From: Thermoleptolyngbya sichuanensis A183
Lineage (GTDB): Bacteria > Cyanobacteriota > Cyanobacteriia > Elainellales > Elainellaceae
Direction of reading: 5' to 3'
NCBI RefSeq assembly: GCF_013177315.1
Contig: NZ_CP053661.1
Coordinates: 4,030,001 to 4,094,000, forward strand
DNA length: 64,000 nt
In this document: positions 53,519 to 62,323 of the stretch, in pieces
Numbering within the stretch: position 1 is the first letter of the stretch
Layout of the letters: the number at the start of each line of letters is the position of its first letter
The notes under the pieces: model-generated
What the model was told of the DNA's origin: nothing
The model's database searches: none
Seen by the model: the letters and a program-made list of their open reading frames with translations, nothing else
Made by a program: the position numbers and the translations under genes

Positions 53519-54807
53519 CTGCTTGACTGACAAAACTAAGAAGCTGGAATACGGCTGAGGACAGTGAATTCACGCTTTAGGGAGTCATCGTGTTGTCGCC
53601 TTGATGCGATGGCAGGTTGAGGGTCAGGTGAACAGGAGAGGAACTGATAAACGTGAATCTTCCACTGGTGAGTGATAGCCAGCCGAATCCAATTCCAGCC
53701 CAGCTTGAGATAACTCATGCCGCGCTTCCAGTGAGCATCGACTTGGCGACGCTTGCCGGATGCGACCACTTGCACCCCTTGGAGAACTAAGAACAGCATC
53801 GTCAAGGCGATTACCCCACACAACTGGGAAAGGGCAACCTTGTCTCTGAGTCTGGAGGCTTCGAGATTAAACCCGTTGGACTTCAAATCCAAAAACGACT
53901 CCTCCACCTGAAATCTCAGTCGATATTGGGCAAACGTCTGCAAGTTCGTCGGCTCATCACTCACAATTGTCCAATTCTCGCTGCTGAGTTTGTCGTGGGC
54001 AAAGGCAAGGTAAACATTGTCGTAGGGCTTTGTTCTACCCACCGACACTGCAGGCGTAAAGTAAGCTTGTCCTGGTTGCAATTGAACCGACGATACCTGG
54101 CGCCACTGCCCTTGGTGCTGAAATTGGAAGGAGCGTTTGATGCGGATGCGGAAATGCCAACCCAGATTCTCCCGGAGGTATTTCATCAACTTGCCATCGG
54201 CAAACCCTCGGTCTGCCAAAAGGACAATCGCGACACCCTCGGGCATCAGCCGTTGCGCTTGCCGCAGTACCCGTTGAATCGTCCACAACCTGACGGTGCT
54301 GCTTGATTGCGCCACCACTTTCCAAGCGACCGGAACCGTTCTTCCTCGGTACACCACTGCGACCCAGACGATGCAGAAACAATTCCATACGACCGTTGTA
54401 TCGAGGCTTAAGTAGAGTCGTTGGGTCTGCCAGTTGGACAGAGCCTGCCCAATCAGCGCATGATGAGCGGACGCGACATTGATCCGCCGATTCGACAACC
54501 AGCGGCGAAACCGGCGTTGGTGGGATTGAGCCATTTGAGCGCGACTCCTCACATACACCCCAAATCCATTGAGATGAACGTTTTGGCTTCCAATCATGCC
54601 AATGATCATCCAGCACAGTGTTTGCAGATGGCGAGCATCCTGCCACTGAATGTCGCATTGACGCAGAAAATCATTCAACGCATCATAAAGACGGGAAGTC
54701 GGTGACATTGATTTGACTGGTTTGTGTGGTTACTTCTCAGCCTAAATCATGCTCTGCTTCCCGCATGGCTTTCGTTCCAGCTTTAACCTGTTTTGTCAGT
54801 CAAGCAG
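53519..54807 (-). mobile_element. IS4-type insertion sequence with 10-bp target duplication
   Basis: The terminal repeats CTGCTTGACTGACAAAAC/GTTTTGTCAGTCAAGCAG are exact. The direct repeats GGCGATCCAG flank it (53509-53518, 54808-54817). At 1289 bp it is the intact relative of the two frameshifted copies at 10216 and 47442. Its right end is 41 bp past the stop of the sensor kinase gene. Confidence 0.95.
53536..54708 (-). CDS. IS4-type DDE transposase (intact)
   Basis: The 390-aa product starts MSPTSRLYDALNDFLRQCDI. Catalytic parts: RLYLSLDTTVVWN (first Asp), VLLADRGFADGKLM (second Asp), and YRLRFQVEESFLDLKSNGF with the Y-R-E-K layout complete. The frameshifted copies share this plan. It could supply transposase to mobilise them in trans, because their terminal repeats differ at only two of 18 positions. 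Confidence 0.93.
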   Translation of the reverse strand: MSPTSRLYDALNDFLRQCDIQWQDARHLQTLCWMIIGMIGSQNVHLNGFGVYVRSRAQMAQSHQRRFRRWLSNRRINVASAHHALIGQALSNWQTQRLYLSLDTTVVWNCFCIVWVAVVYRGRTVPVAWKVVAQSSSTVRLWTIQRVLRQAQRLMPEGVAIVLLADRGFADGKLMKYLRENLGWHFRIRIKRSFQFQHQGQWRQVSSVQLQPGQAYFTPAVSVGRTKPYDNVYLAFAHDKLSSENWTIVSDEPTNLQTFAQYRLRFQVEESFLDLKSNGFNLEASRLRDKVALSQLCGVIALTMLFLVLQGVQVVASGKRRQVDAHWKRGMSYLKLGWNWIRLAITHQWKIHVYQFLSCSPDPQPAIASRRQHDDSLKREFTVLSRIPAS

Positions 54808-54847
54808 GGCGATCCAGTCTTCTCATTCGCAACACGCCAACCCTGGC

Positions 54848-56158
54848 TCACCCCGCAGGCAGCGTCACCGTAAATACTGTCCCCTTGCCTAGTTCGCTAT
54901 CTACCTGGATTTGTCCGTGGTGGTTTTCGGTAATCACCTTGGCGATCGCCAGTCCGAGGCCGGAGCCACCGCTGGCCTTGCTGCGGCTATCAGAGGTGCG
55001 GGCGGGGTCCACGCGATAGAAGCGATCAAACAGGTACGGCAGTGATTCCGCAGGAATGCCTGTCCCGGTGTCACGAACTTGAACCTGGACATGCGTTGGA
55101 TTGTGCTTATTTCGACTCACCGAAACGGTCACTTTGCCGTTCGCAGGCGTGTACTGAATCGCGTTGCCGATTAGGTTCGTAAACAGGCGAATGAGCTGAT
55201 CGCGATCGCCCTGTATCTGCACAGCATCAGGCAATTGCTGAAGCTCTGGACTGATTTCTAAATTCAGCGATACGGGCTTATCGGCAGCGATGCTCTCCTG
55301 TTCCTCTAGCACCTCTTCTAGCAGCACAGGCAGGGCGATCGCCTCTCGTCGGGCCAGTTTTGTACCGCTGTCTTGCCGCGCCAGAAACAACAGATCATCC
55401 ACCAGCCGCCCCAGTCGCCGCGTCAGCCGCTCGATCACTTTAAGCTGCTGCTGCTGCATCGCGGGGTCGGGTTCCGCATCGGCCAGCGCCACCTGCACGT
55501 TGGTCTGGATCACGGCGATGGGGTTTCGCAATTCGTGTGAGGCATCGGCAGTGAACTGCTTCAGCCGTTGGTAAGACTCGCGCACTGGAGCCATCGCCAA
55601 CTCCGACAGCAGCCAGCCGATGCCTGCCACTGTGCCCACCAGCAGCGCCGTTCCCAGCGCCAGATCGCGGATGAGCTGTCGCGTGGGCTTCGTGACTTCA
55701 AACCAGGGGTGGCTGACGCGCAGATAGCCCAGCAGTTGACCGCCCGCCTCGATGCGCTGCGTCACCTGTCGCAGCAGCAAATCTTCCGTTACATGAACCG
55801 TTTCGCCGTTGCTGTTGGGATGCAGCGGAATCTCTAGCGTAGAGGAAAACGTAGACCAGAGCAGTGTTCCCGCTGGGTCGAACCATTCCAGGTCGATGTG
55901 GTCGTCTTCTACCGAGTCGGAGTCGTCGCGAAAGCTGGCCTCAATGTTGACCCGTGGCGGCAGCCCTCGGGCCGGGTTGGCGGGTTCAATCACGAGCGAT
56001 CGCCCTACCACCTCCACTACATGGCTCAGCGTGTCGTCGATCCGCTCGATCAGGGTCGTCCGCACATAGAGATACACACCGCTGGCAAACACAATCAGCA
56101 GCACGGCTGTAACAGCGGTATACCACAGAGCAAGGCGACGGCGAGTAGCCTGAAACAT
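54848..56158 (-). CDS. Membrane sensor histidine kinase (orphan)
   Basis: The 436-aa protein has a first membrane segment (about 10-32), a 120-residue external sensor region, and a second segment near 170-190 (LALGTALLVGTVAGIGWLLS). The kinase core follows: H-box FTADASHELRNPIAVIQ (His about 214), N-box LFTNLIGNAIQYTP, G1 DTGTGIP, RFYRVDPARTSDS and G2 GGSGLGLAI. No clear HAMP is seen. Start at 56158 (MFQATRRRLALWY), not 56206. No response regulator is adjacent; RppB-like kinases usually have one upstream. It is flanked by an IS on its 3' side. Confidence 0.9.
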   Translation of the reverse strand: MFQATRRRLALWYTAVTAVLLIVFASGVYLYVRTTLIERIDDTLSHVVEVVGRSLVIEPANPARGLPPRVNIEASFRDDSDSVEDDHIDLEWFDPAGTLLWSTFSSTLEIPLHPNSNGETVHVTEDLLLRQVTQRIEAGGQLLGYLRVSHPWFEVTKPTRQLIRDLALGTALLVGTVAGIGWLLSELAMAPVRESYQRLKQFTADASHELRNPIAVIQTNVQVALADAEPDPAMQQQQLKVIERLTRRLGRLVDDLLFLARQDSGTKLARREAIALPVLLEEVLEEQESIAADKPVSLNLEISPELQQLPDAVQIQGDRDQLIRLFTNLIGNAIQYTPANGKVTVSVSRNKHNPTHVQVQVRDTGTGIPAESLPYLFDRFYRVDPARTSDSRSKASGGSGLGLAIAKVITENHHGQIQVDSELGKGTVFTVTLPAG

Positions 56159-56437
56159 GAGGGGTTCGGGGAAAAGGAGCAGGGATTCGTGACAGCGGGC
56201 TTTCATCGCCGCTTCCGCCCCGCGCCCGTGTTAGACTGACGGTTGAGGCTTTAGTTTCGGTTGACGAGTTTGTTTACAAGTTTATCGGTTTAATTTCATC
56301 TGAGTTCATCTGATTAAGCGCATCGAATTTAAATATTCGATAGAGCAAATCTGATCGAGCGAACCGGATCAATTTGTTGGCGGGCGCTGCTCTGAATCTC
56401 CAGCCTTTGCAATTGCTTTAACTGTCGGAGTTACTCC

Positions 56438-56752
56438 ATGTCGATTTACGTTGGTAACCTTTCCTACAAGGTTACGCAGGAAGAGGTGCAAACCGTCTTC
56501 TCGGATTATGGTACGGTTACGCGGGTTCAGCTTCCGGTAGACCGGGAAACAGGTCGGATTCGTGGGTTCGGCTTTGTGGAAATGTCGTCGGAAAGTGAGG
56601 AGCAAGCGGCGATCGAGGCGCTGGATGGCGCGACCTGGATGGGGCGCGATCTGAAGGTGAACAAAGCCCGTCCCCGCGAAGAAAAGCGCCCGGCCAATAG
56701 CTGGGGCGGCAATGGCGGCGGCGAATATAGCCGGGGCGATCGCCGCTTCTAA
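56438..56752 (+). CDS. RRM-type RNA-binding protein
   Basis: The 104-aa protein has one RRM (about 1-80): RNP2 SIYVGNLSY and RNP1 RGFGFVEM. A Gly/Arg-rich tail follows (ANSWGGNGGGEYSRGDRR). Cyanobacterial Rbp proteins of this type are induced by cold and have long leaders; here the 279-bp gap upstream could supply one. A T-rich terminator follows. Confidence 0.93.
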   Translation: MSIYVGNLSYKVTQEEVQTVFSDYGTVTRVQLPVDRETGRIRGFGFVEMSSESEEQAAIEALDGATWMGRDLKVNKARPREEKRPANSWGGNGGGEYSRGDRRF

Positions 56753-56788
56753 GCAAGCCTGTACCCAAGATTTGTAAAACATTGTAAC

Positions 56789-56825
56789 GAGCGAGGTCTG
56801 AGCAGTCAGCGCCTCGCTTTTTTAT
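56789..56825 (+). terminator. Rho-independent terminator of the RNA-binding protein gene
   Basis: AGCGAGG-tctgagcagtcagc-GCCTCGCT is followed by TTTTTT, 37 bp after the stop. Confidence 0.9.
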
Positions 56826-57508
56826 GCTCTGTTGGTTTTCATGCTCTGTTGGTTTTTTATGCTCTGTTGGTGCATCATCTTGGACATTCCCAAAGACGCT
56901 CGCGATCCTTTAGATCTCTCCTCTGCCGGGAATTTACGCAATCTTTATGCGGATCTTAGAAATTCCCGCAGTACAAAGTAGGAGAGGAGTGGGTTACGAA
57001 ATAAGTAGATGTAAGTAGATGTAAGTAGATCACTCAGCTATATTGCTGAGCTTCAAGGTTTTAATCAAGACTCAGGGTTCGATTCAGGCACATTCTCAGG
57101 GTTTTCATTAAGGGGTTTTCGCTGATTAGTTTTTCGCTGATGAAGGATGAATCTGCGGCAGATTGGCTGATGCCACATGGCTAGATCAGGAACGAGTCGG
57201 GAACTTGAATGATGGGGTGGATTTGGAGTGCGATTGCATTCCAGATCGTGTGCGAATTCTTATCGAACTGGCATGATTTTCGAATTACTTTGCCTTGCAG
57301 CTAAGCGTGTCAGGCAGGTGCATGAGATGATGCATGGTTTAGCGTATCAGGCTTGATTTTAAGATGCTGATTCGATAGGAATCGAATGCATTTTTTGGGT
57401 GCAGCCCTATCCGACGAACAATTCGCATAAACCTTCGCATATACCACTCACATCGTTCAAAAATCCTGACTGAGAGAGCCTGACACCTTTCCAGGAGGCA
57501 TATTTCAG
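56826..57508. other. 683-bp non-coding region before the cellulose-synthase-like operon
   Basis: Three units of atgctctgttggttt (56822-56870), a palindrome CGGGAATTT/AAATTCCCG (56929-56969), and three units of gtagatgtaa (57005-57030). No gene was found. The start of the next operon is preceded by AGGAGG 12 bp before the ATG at 57509, a strong ribosome-binding site. The length suggests a long leader or several promoters. Confidence 0.55.
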
Positions 57509-59788
57509 ATGAAGAGAATTGGAAGATGGCTGGGCATTGTGGGGCTGGCCGTCAGTCTTTGCAGCGCGATCGCCCTGCCCGGAACTACGCAAACATCCCG
57601 TCCAGCGGCGGTGCGAAATGGCTATGCGCTGCTGGAGCGCGGCTGGGTGAACGATGCGATCGCCGCATTTCAGCAAGCGCTGCGGCAGTTGCCCAACTCG
57701 CTGGATGCCAGACTAGGACTGGCGATCGCCTATCAGCGGGCGGGCCGCGATGCCGATGCCTGGAATGCTTATCAGCAAGTATTGGCGCAAGATGCAACGA
57801 ACCGAACTGCCCTCAGCGCCATTGGCCTGCTGGGTGGCTATCGACCCGAATGGCAGGCGGGCGGCATCGACGCGCTGAGCAGATTGCTGGAACTCTCCCC
57901 CAACGACACCGATGCCCGCACCCAACGTGCCCTGCTCCTAGGCTATCAGGGCCGCTATGCCGAAGCCTTTGCGGATTATGACCGCTTGCTGGCCAGCAAT
58001 CCCCGGCCGACGGCGCTGCTGGGTGCGGCACAGGTCTACGCCTACAGCGGCGACTATGCCCAGTCGCAAACCCTATTTGCTCGCTATCGCGCTACGGGAC
58101 AGGCGATTCCTGACGGAGCGCTGACGGCCTATGCCCGCACGCTGGCGGAAATGGGCGACCCGGCGCAGGCGATTCAGCTTTTAGAAACCACGCTCCGGCG
58201 GCCGCGAGTTCCTGACTGGCTCATCCCGGATGCCCGCAGCACGCTGGCGATCGCCTACCAGCTTGATCAGCAACTTCCCAAAGCGCTGCAAACCCTGGAG
58301 CCACTGCGCCAGCAGACTAATGCCACGCTGCCCCTGGCCCGCGCCCTCAGCACCCTTGGCCGCCGCGAACGCGACCCCCAACTGCTCCAGCAGGCAGCAG
58401 AGTTGTACCGACAGGCCCTCCGCACTATCGCCGAGCCGTCCCTAGGCGTGCGGCTTGAGGCAGCGGACGTGCTGAGCGAATCGGTCGCGGGACGGGCCGA
58501 AGCGTTGCGGATTTATCAGCAGTTGAGCGAGCAATATCCGGGCGATCGCAGCTTGCAAGTTCGGCGGCTGGTGCTAGAGCAGCAGCTTGGGCAAATCGGC
58601 ATGGCAGCACTGCAAACGCAATTACAGAACGCGCTGCAACCCCTGCCCGACGCGATGTTCGAGCGGCAATCTGTGGCGATCGCCCTCACCCAGCTTGACC
58701 CGCCGCCCGCTCCCCTGCTGCCAATCTACGAGGACCTGCTGCAATCTGGGGTAGATGTGCCGTTTTTGCACTTCCGCATCGCCCAAATCCACCTCCAGCA
58801 GCGCAACTGGGACGACGCACGGCGATCGCTGCTAGCCTATCAAAACACCCAACTGGGACAGAGCGACGTTGGTGCAGACCTGCTGCTGGCAGATCTAGAG
58901 CGGCAGACTGGAAACCTGGAAGCCAGCGCCCGCCGCTACGAAAGCATCCTGGCTCAACCTGTGCCAAGCACCGTAAAACTGGATGCCCTGCTGGGCCTGA
59001 GCAACATCCGCCGCCAGCAGGGGAACCTAGCATCCGTCAGCCGCTTTTATGACGACATCCGCCGCCGCGAACCAGACCAGCCCCGCGCCCAGATTGCCCA
59101 ACTGAGTCACCAGTATGAATTGGGCGAAATCTCTGATGCCGCCGCCGAGCAAGCCCTAGCGCAATGGCTGGCGAACCACTCGCCCCAGCCTGCCTATCCC
59201 GAACTCTATGCCCTGGTTGGCGCATTGCCCCCCACCGAGCAGCGAGAACCGCTGTATCTTAGCCTGCTGGAAATGTCTCCCAATGACTTATCCATTGAGC
59301 GGCGACTACTGCAAGTCATTGCCCAGCGCGACCCAGAAGCAGCGCGATCGCGCTTGTCCGAAATCCTGGCTCGACAAGATGACCCGATTGCTGGCTATTT
59401 TATCCAGGGCGAACTGGCGCAAACGCTGGGCGATTTGGCCTTGGCGAGTGAGGCCTATGAGCGCATCCTGGCAGCACAGCCCAACGAGGTCGGCGCGCTC
59501 TCTGCCCTGGCAGGCGTTCGGTTCCAGCAACGGCAATACGCCGCCGCCCAGCGGCTTTATCAGCAAGTCCTGACCCTACGCCCAGACGACCTGGAAACCC
59601 AGCGCGTCATGGCAGAACTGTACCTCGCCCAGGATCAGATCCAGCGTGGCATTCGACAACTGCGCCAGGTGCGGGCAGCCCAGGACGCTCAGGGTGTGAT
59701 TAATCCGACCGTGGGCGATCGCCTCCAGCAAGTCGAACATAACCTGCTGCGCCGCCGGGGTTATCAACCCTTCTGGGAGCGGTATTGA
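57509..59788 (+). CDS. TPR-repeat protein of a cellulose/exopolysaccharide synthase operon (BcsC-like periplasmic part)
   Basis: The 759-aa protein has a signal peptide (MKRIGRWLGIVGLAVSLCSA, possible cleavage near residue 28) and many TPR units covering most of the chain, such as NGYALLERGWVNDAIAAFQQ and YERILAAQPNEVGALSALAG. It lacks the C-terminal outer-membrane barrel of BcsC. It precedes bcsB and bcsA, so it probably guides the exported glucan through the periplasm. The spacer to bcsB holds ATTTTGG-type repeats. Confidence 0.8.
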   Translation: MKRIGRWLGIVGLAVSLCSAIALPGTTQTSRPAAVRNGYALLERGWVNDAIAAFQQALRQLPNSLDARLGLAIAYQRAGRDADAWNAYQQVLAQDATNRTALSAIGLLGGYRPEWQAGGIDALSRLLELSPNDTDARTQRALLLGYQGRYAEAFADYDRLLASNPRPTALLGAAQVYAYSGDYAQSQTLFARYRATGQAIPDGALTAYARTLAEMGDPAQAIQLLETTLRRPRVPDWLIPDARSTLAIAYQLDQQLPKALQTLEPLRQQTNATLPLARALSTLGRRERDPQLLQQAAELYRQALRTIAEPSLGVRLEAADVLSESVAGRAEALRIYQQLSEQYPGDRSLQVRRLVLEQQLGQIGMAALQTQLQNALQPLPDAMFERQSVAIALTQLDPPPAPLLPIYEDLLQSGVDVPFLHFRIAQIHLQQRNWDDARRSLLAYQNTQLGQSDVGADLLLADLERQTGNLEASARRYESILAQPVPSTVKLDALLGLSNIRRQQGNLASVSRFYDDIRRREPDQPRAQIAQLSHQYELGEISDAAAEQALAQWLANHSPQPAYPELYALVGALPPTEQREPLYLSLLEMSPNDLSIERRLLQVIAQRDPEAARSRLSEILARQDDPIAGYFIQGELAQTLGDLALASEAYERILAAQPNEVGALSALAGVRFQQRQYAAAQRLYQQVLTLRPDDLETQRVMAELYLAQDQIQRGIRQLRQVRAAQDAQGVINPTVGDRLQQVEHNLLRRRGYQPFWERY

Positions 59789-59918
59789 TTCTGGACTGGG
59801 GATTTTGGGTCTTGGATTACCGCCTATTTCCAAAATTCAAAATCCAAAATTCAAAATCCAAAATCCGTCCCTCTTCCTTCCAACACTCCCTTGCACTCCA
59901 ACATCCTCCAGGCTTTCC
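59789..59918. repeat. CCAAAAT-type heptamer repeats between operon genes
   Basis: gattttgggtcttggatt and then four aaaatc/aaaattc units (59827-59865), a short inverted set. They lie inside the presumed operon spacer. Confidence 0.7.
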
Positions 59919-62309
59919 ATGAAGCGTCATACTGCTCGTCCACTTGTCTTCTTCTTCAGGCTGTTTTCTTGTTCCAAACTGCGTTCACAAAAGCGGGCTG
60001 CTAGTTTCCTTTCGTTGTTGCTATTTGGGGTGCTGCTGGCAAACAGTGGGGCGATCGCCCAGAGCGAGCTTCCCGACTTTCGCCAAAACGCCATCCCGCC
60101 GGAAACCAAGCCCAACACCCGACCCGCCACAGGCACCCCCAACCAAGCGACGCTACCAGCGACCGTGCAACTGAAGCCCCTATCGCCGGGGCAATATGTC
60201 CTGGAATTTAACCGTAGCCCTGTGGTGGGAACGCGGCTGCAATTGCGGGGCATCTACGATGAGTCGCGGCTGCGGTTTACCCGCCCGCGCAGTTGGGAAA
60301 CCAAGTCGGTCAAAGTGTCGCTGCGGTTTCGCCATTCGCCTGCGCTCTATGCCACCCGGTCAAACCTGACGGTATTGGTCAACGGCGCTAGCGTGGGCAG
60401 TGTGCCGCTCAACAAGCCCCAGGGCGAAATCGGCAATGCCATCTACGACGTGCCCATCAGCCTGCTGCAAGACTATAACGAAGTGGTGATTGCGGCGCTG
60501 CAAAACAACTCCCCCACCTGCACCCAAGATCCCTACGATCCCTCCCTGTGGACAGAGATCTTACCGGATTCCAAAATCGTATTTGACCTTGCGCCCAGGC
60601 CAGTGACGCTGGATTTTAGCCGCTATCCGTTTCCGCTGTTTGATGAACTCAGCCTCAGCCCCAATGAGTTGGCGTATCTGCTGCCCAGCGCCGTGGATGA
60701 AGCCTGGTTGACGGCTGCCAGCCGCTTTCAGAGCAGCCTGGGACGACTGGCACAGTTTCGCCCAATCGACACGCGACTGGTAAAACAGGTCAACGAACTC
60801 AGCCCCGGCGAGCGCCTAGTGGTGATTGGCACAACTCAGACCCAGCCAATCCTGAAGTCGCTGAAGTTGCCGCTAAAACTTCAGGGCGATCGCTGGCTAG
60901 ATGAAACCCAGAAGCCGATTGCCGATGATGTGGGCGTGCTGATGTTGACCCCTTCGCCAGATGCAAAGAGCCTGGTGCTGGTGGCCACCGGCAACACGCC
61001 CGCCGCCGCCAGCAAAGCAGTGCAATTTTTGCTGCAAAGCCGCGATCGCCAGATTGGCACCGGCAGCGTGATTTTGGTGAAAGACCTTGCCGACGTGCCC
61101 ACGCCAGACCCCCGCGACTGGCCGGGCTATCTACCCGTTGAAAATTCCTTCCAACTCAAGGACTTGCTGACCCAGGCAAACGAGCCATTCCAGGACATCA
61201 CCACTCGCGGTTCCGACGCACCGCCCATCGAAATCGACTTTCGCGCCCTGCCCGATGATCGGTTTTTGGTCGGCAATGTGTTGAATCTGCGCTATAGCTA
61301 CGGGCCGCAACTTAACCCCCTGACCTCACTGTTGGAAGTGCAGTTGGATGGCTTGCCGCTGGCAGGGCGCAAGCTGGATGCGGTGGATGGTGTGCGAAAC
61401 GGCACCTTTAGGGTGGATTTGCCTGAGGATAAGATCAAACCCAATTCCAAACTTCAAATCCGCTTTCGGCTAGACCCCCGCGAACGTCGCTCCTGCAACC
61501 GAGCCATCGATCAGCAGCTTTGGGGCACGGTTCATGCAGACACCAGCTTTGATCTGAAGCGAGAAAACATGGCCCGCTTGCCCGACCTGAAACTGCTGCA
61601 AGTCGGCTATCCTTTTGCGGCACCCCAGGATTTGTCACAGACGGCGATCGCCCTCCCCCAAAACCCCAACCCCGCAGAGTTACTGCTGCTGTTGGAGGTA
61701 AGCGAGCGGCTGGGGCGACTGAGTAAGGCTGAATCGATCAAGCTGAATGTGTATCGGGCGGATCAACTGCCCGCCGAGGTGCGAAAAACTCATCATCTTA
61801 TTGCCCTCGGCGAGCGATCGCGCTTCCCGCTGCCCGATGCGCTTCAATCCAGCGGCTTTAACCTGGAAACCCTGTTTCAACGCAGGCGAGATGGCGCAGC
61901 GATTCGCACCCTGCCGGATGTGGAAGGCGTTGCCAAACAGGTAGTGTCGCCCTGGAATAGCGATCGCGTTTTTCTGGCGCTGACAGGGCAATCCAGCACC
62001 GGAATTCAGCAGCTACAAGCCTTATTTGAACAGGATGCACTATTTTATCAACTGCGAGAAGACACAGTGTTGATCAGCGCCAATGATGCAGCAGTGCAAG
62101 CCAATAGCCCAGATGCCTACACGCTGGAATTCCTGCAACAGACCCGACAGCGCACCACCCTGAGTGAAGCAAACTGGCGCGATCGCCTGATGCAGCGGGT
62201 GGGGGGCTACTGGCTGCTGCTGGTTCCTGGCACGATTCTGATCGCGCTGCTGATGTATGGCGTGGGTCAGGCCTGGCTGAATCGGTATCCGTCTCAAGAA
62301 AAGCAGTAG
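59919..62309 (+). CDS. bcsB: Cellulose synthase regulatory subunit (BcsB-like)
   Basis: BcsB is the membrane-anchored periplasmic partner that, with BcsA, moves beta-1,4-glucan out of the cytoplasm. The 796-aa protein has an N-terminal hydrophobic segment (about 28-46, AASFLSLLLFGVLLANSGAI) and domains with LTVLVNGASVGSVPLNKPQG, CTQDPYDPSLWTEILPDS and LNLRYSYGPQLNPL. One C-terminal membrane anchor (about 770-790, YWLLLVPGTILIALLMYGVG) is present. ATG at 59919 is chosen over 59805 because the added stretch is repeat-derived. bcsA follows 14 bp after the stop. Confidence 0.88.
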   Translation: MKRHTARPLVFFFRLFSCSKLRSQKRAASFLSLLLFGVLLANSGAIAQSELPDFRQNAIPPETKPNTRPATGTPNQATLPATVQLKPLSPGQYVLEFNRSPVVGTRLQLRGIYDESRLRFTRPRSWETKSVKVSLRFRHSPALYATRSNLTVLVNGASVGSVPLNKPQGEIGNAIYDVPISLLQDYNEVVIAALQNNSPTCTQDPYDPSLWTEILPDSKIVFDLAPRPVTLDFSRYPFPLFDELSLSPNELAYLLPSAVDEAWLTAASRFQSSLGRLAQFRPIDTRLVKQVNELSPGERLVVIGTTQTQPILKSLKLPLKLQGDRWLDETQKPIADDVGVLMLTPSPDAKSLVLVATGNTPAAASKAVQFLLQSRDRQIGTGSVILVKDLADVPTPDPRDWPGYLPVENSFQLKDLLTQANEPFQDITTRGSDAPPIEIDFRALPDDRFLVGNVLNLRYSYGPQLNPLTSLLEVQLDGLPLAGRKLDAVDGVRNGTFRVDLPEDKIKPNSKLQIRFRLDPRERRSCNRAIDQQLWGTVHADTSFDLKRENMARLPDLKLLQVGYPFAAPQDLSQTAIALPQNPNPAELLLLLEVSERLGRLSKAESIKLNVYRADQLPAEVRKTHHLIALGERSRFPLPDALQSSGFNLETLFQRRRDGAAIRTLPDVEGVAKQVVSPWNSDRVFLALTGQSSTGIQQLQALFEQDALFYQLREDTVLISANDAAVQANSPDAYTLEFLQQTRQRTTLSEANWRDRLMQRVGGYWLLLVPGTILIALLMYGVGQAWLNRYPSQEKQ

Positions 62310-62323
62310 AAAAGCAGTAGGAG

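Noticed and set aside
53294..53533. Minus-strand ORF of 79 codons
   Set aside because: Its first codons come from the IS terminal repeat and the remaining protein resembles nothing; probably chance.
57070..57100. GGGTTCGATTC as a tRNA T-arm
   Set aside because: No acceptor or anticodon stem fits around it; I found no tRNA or rRNA gene in the window.
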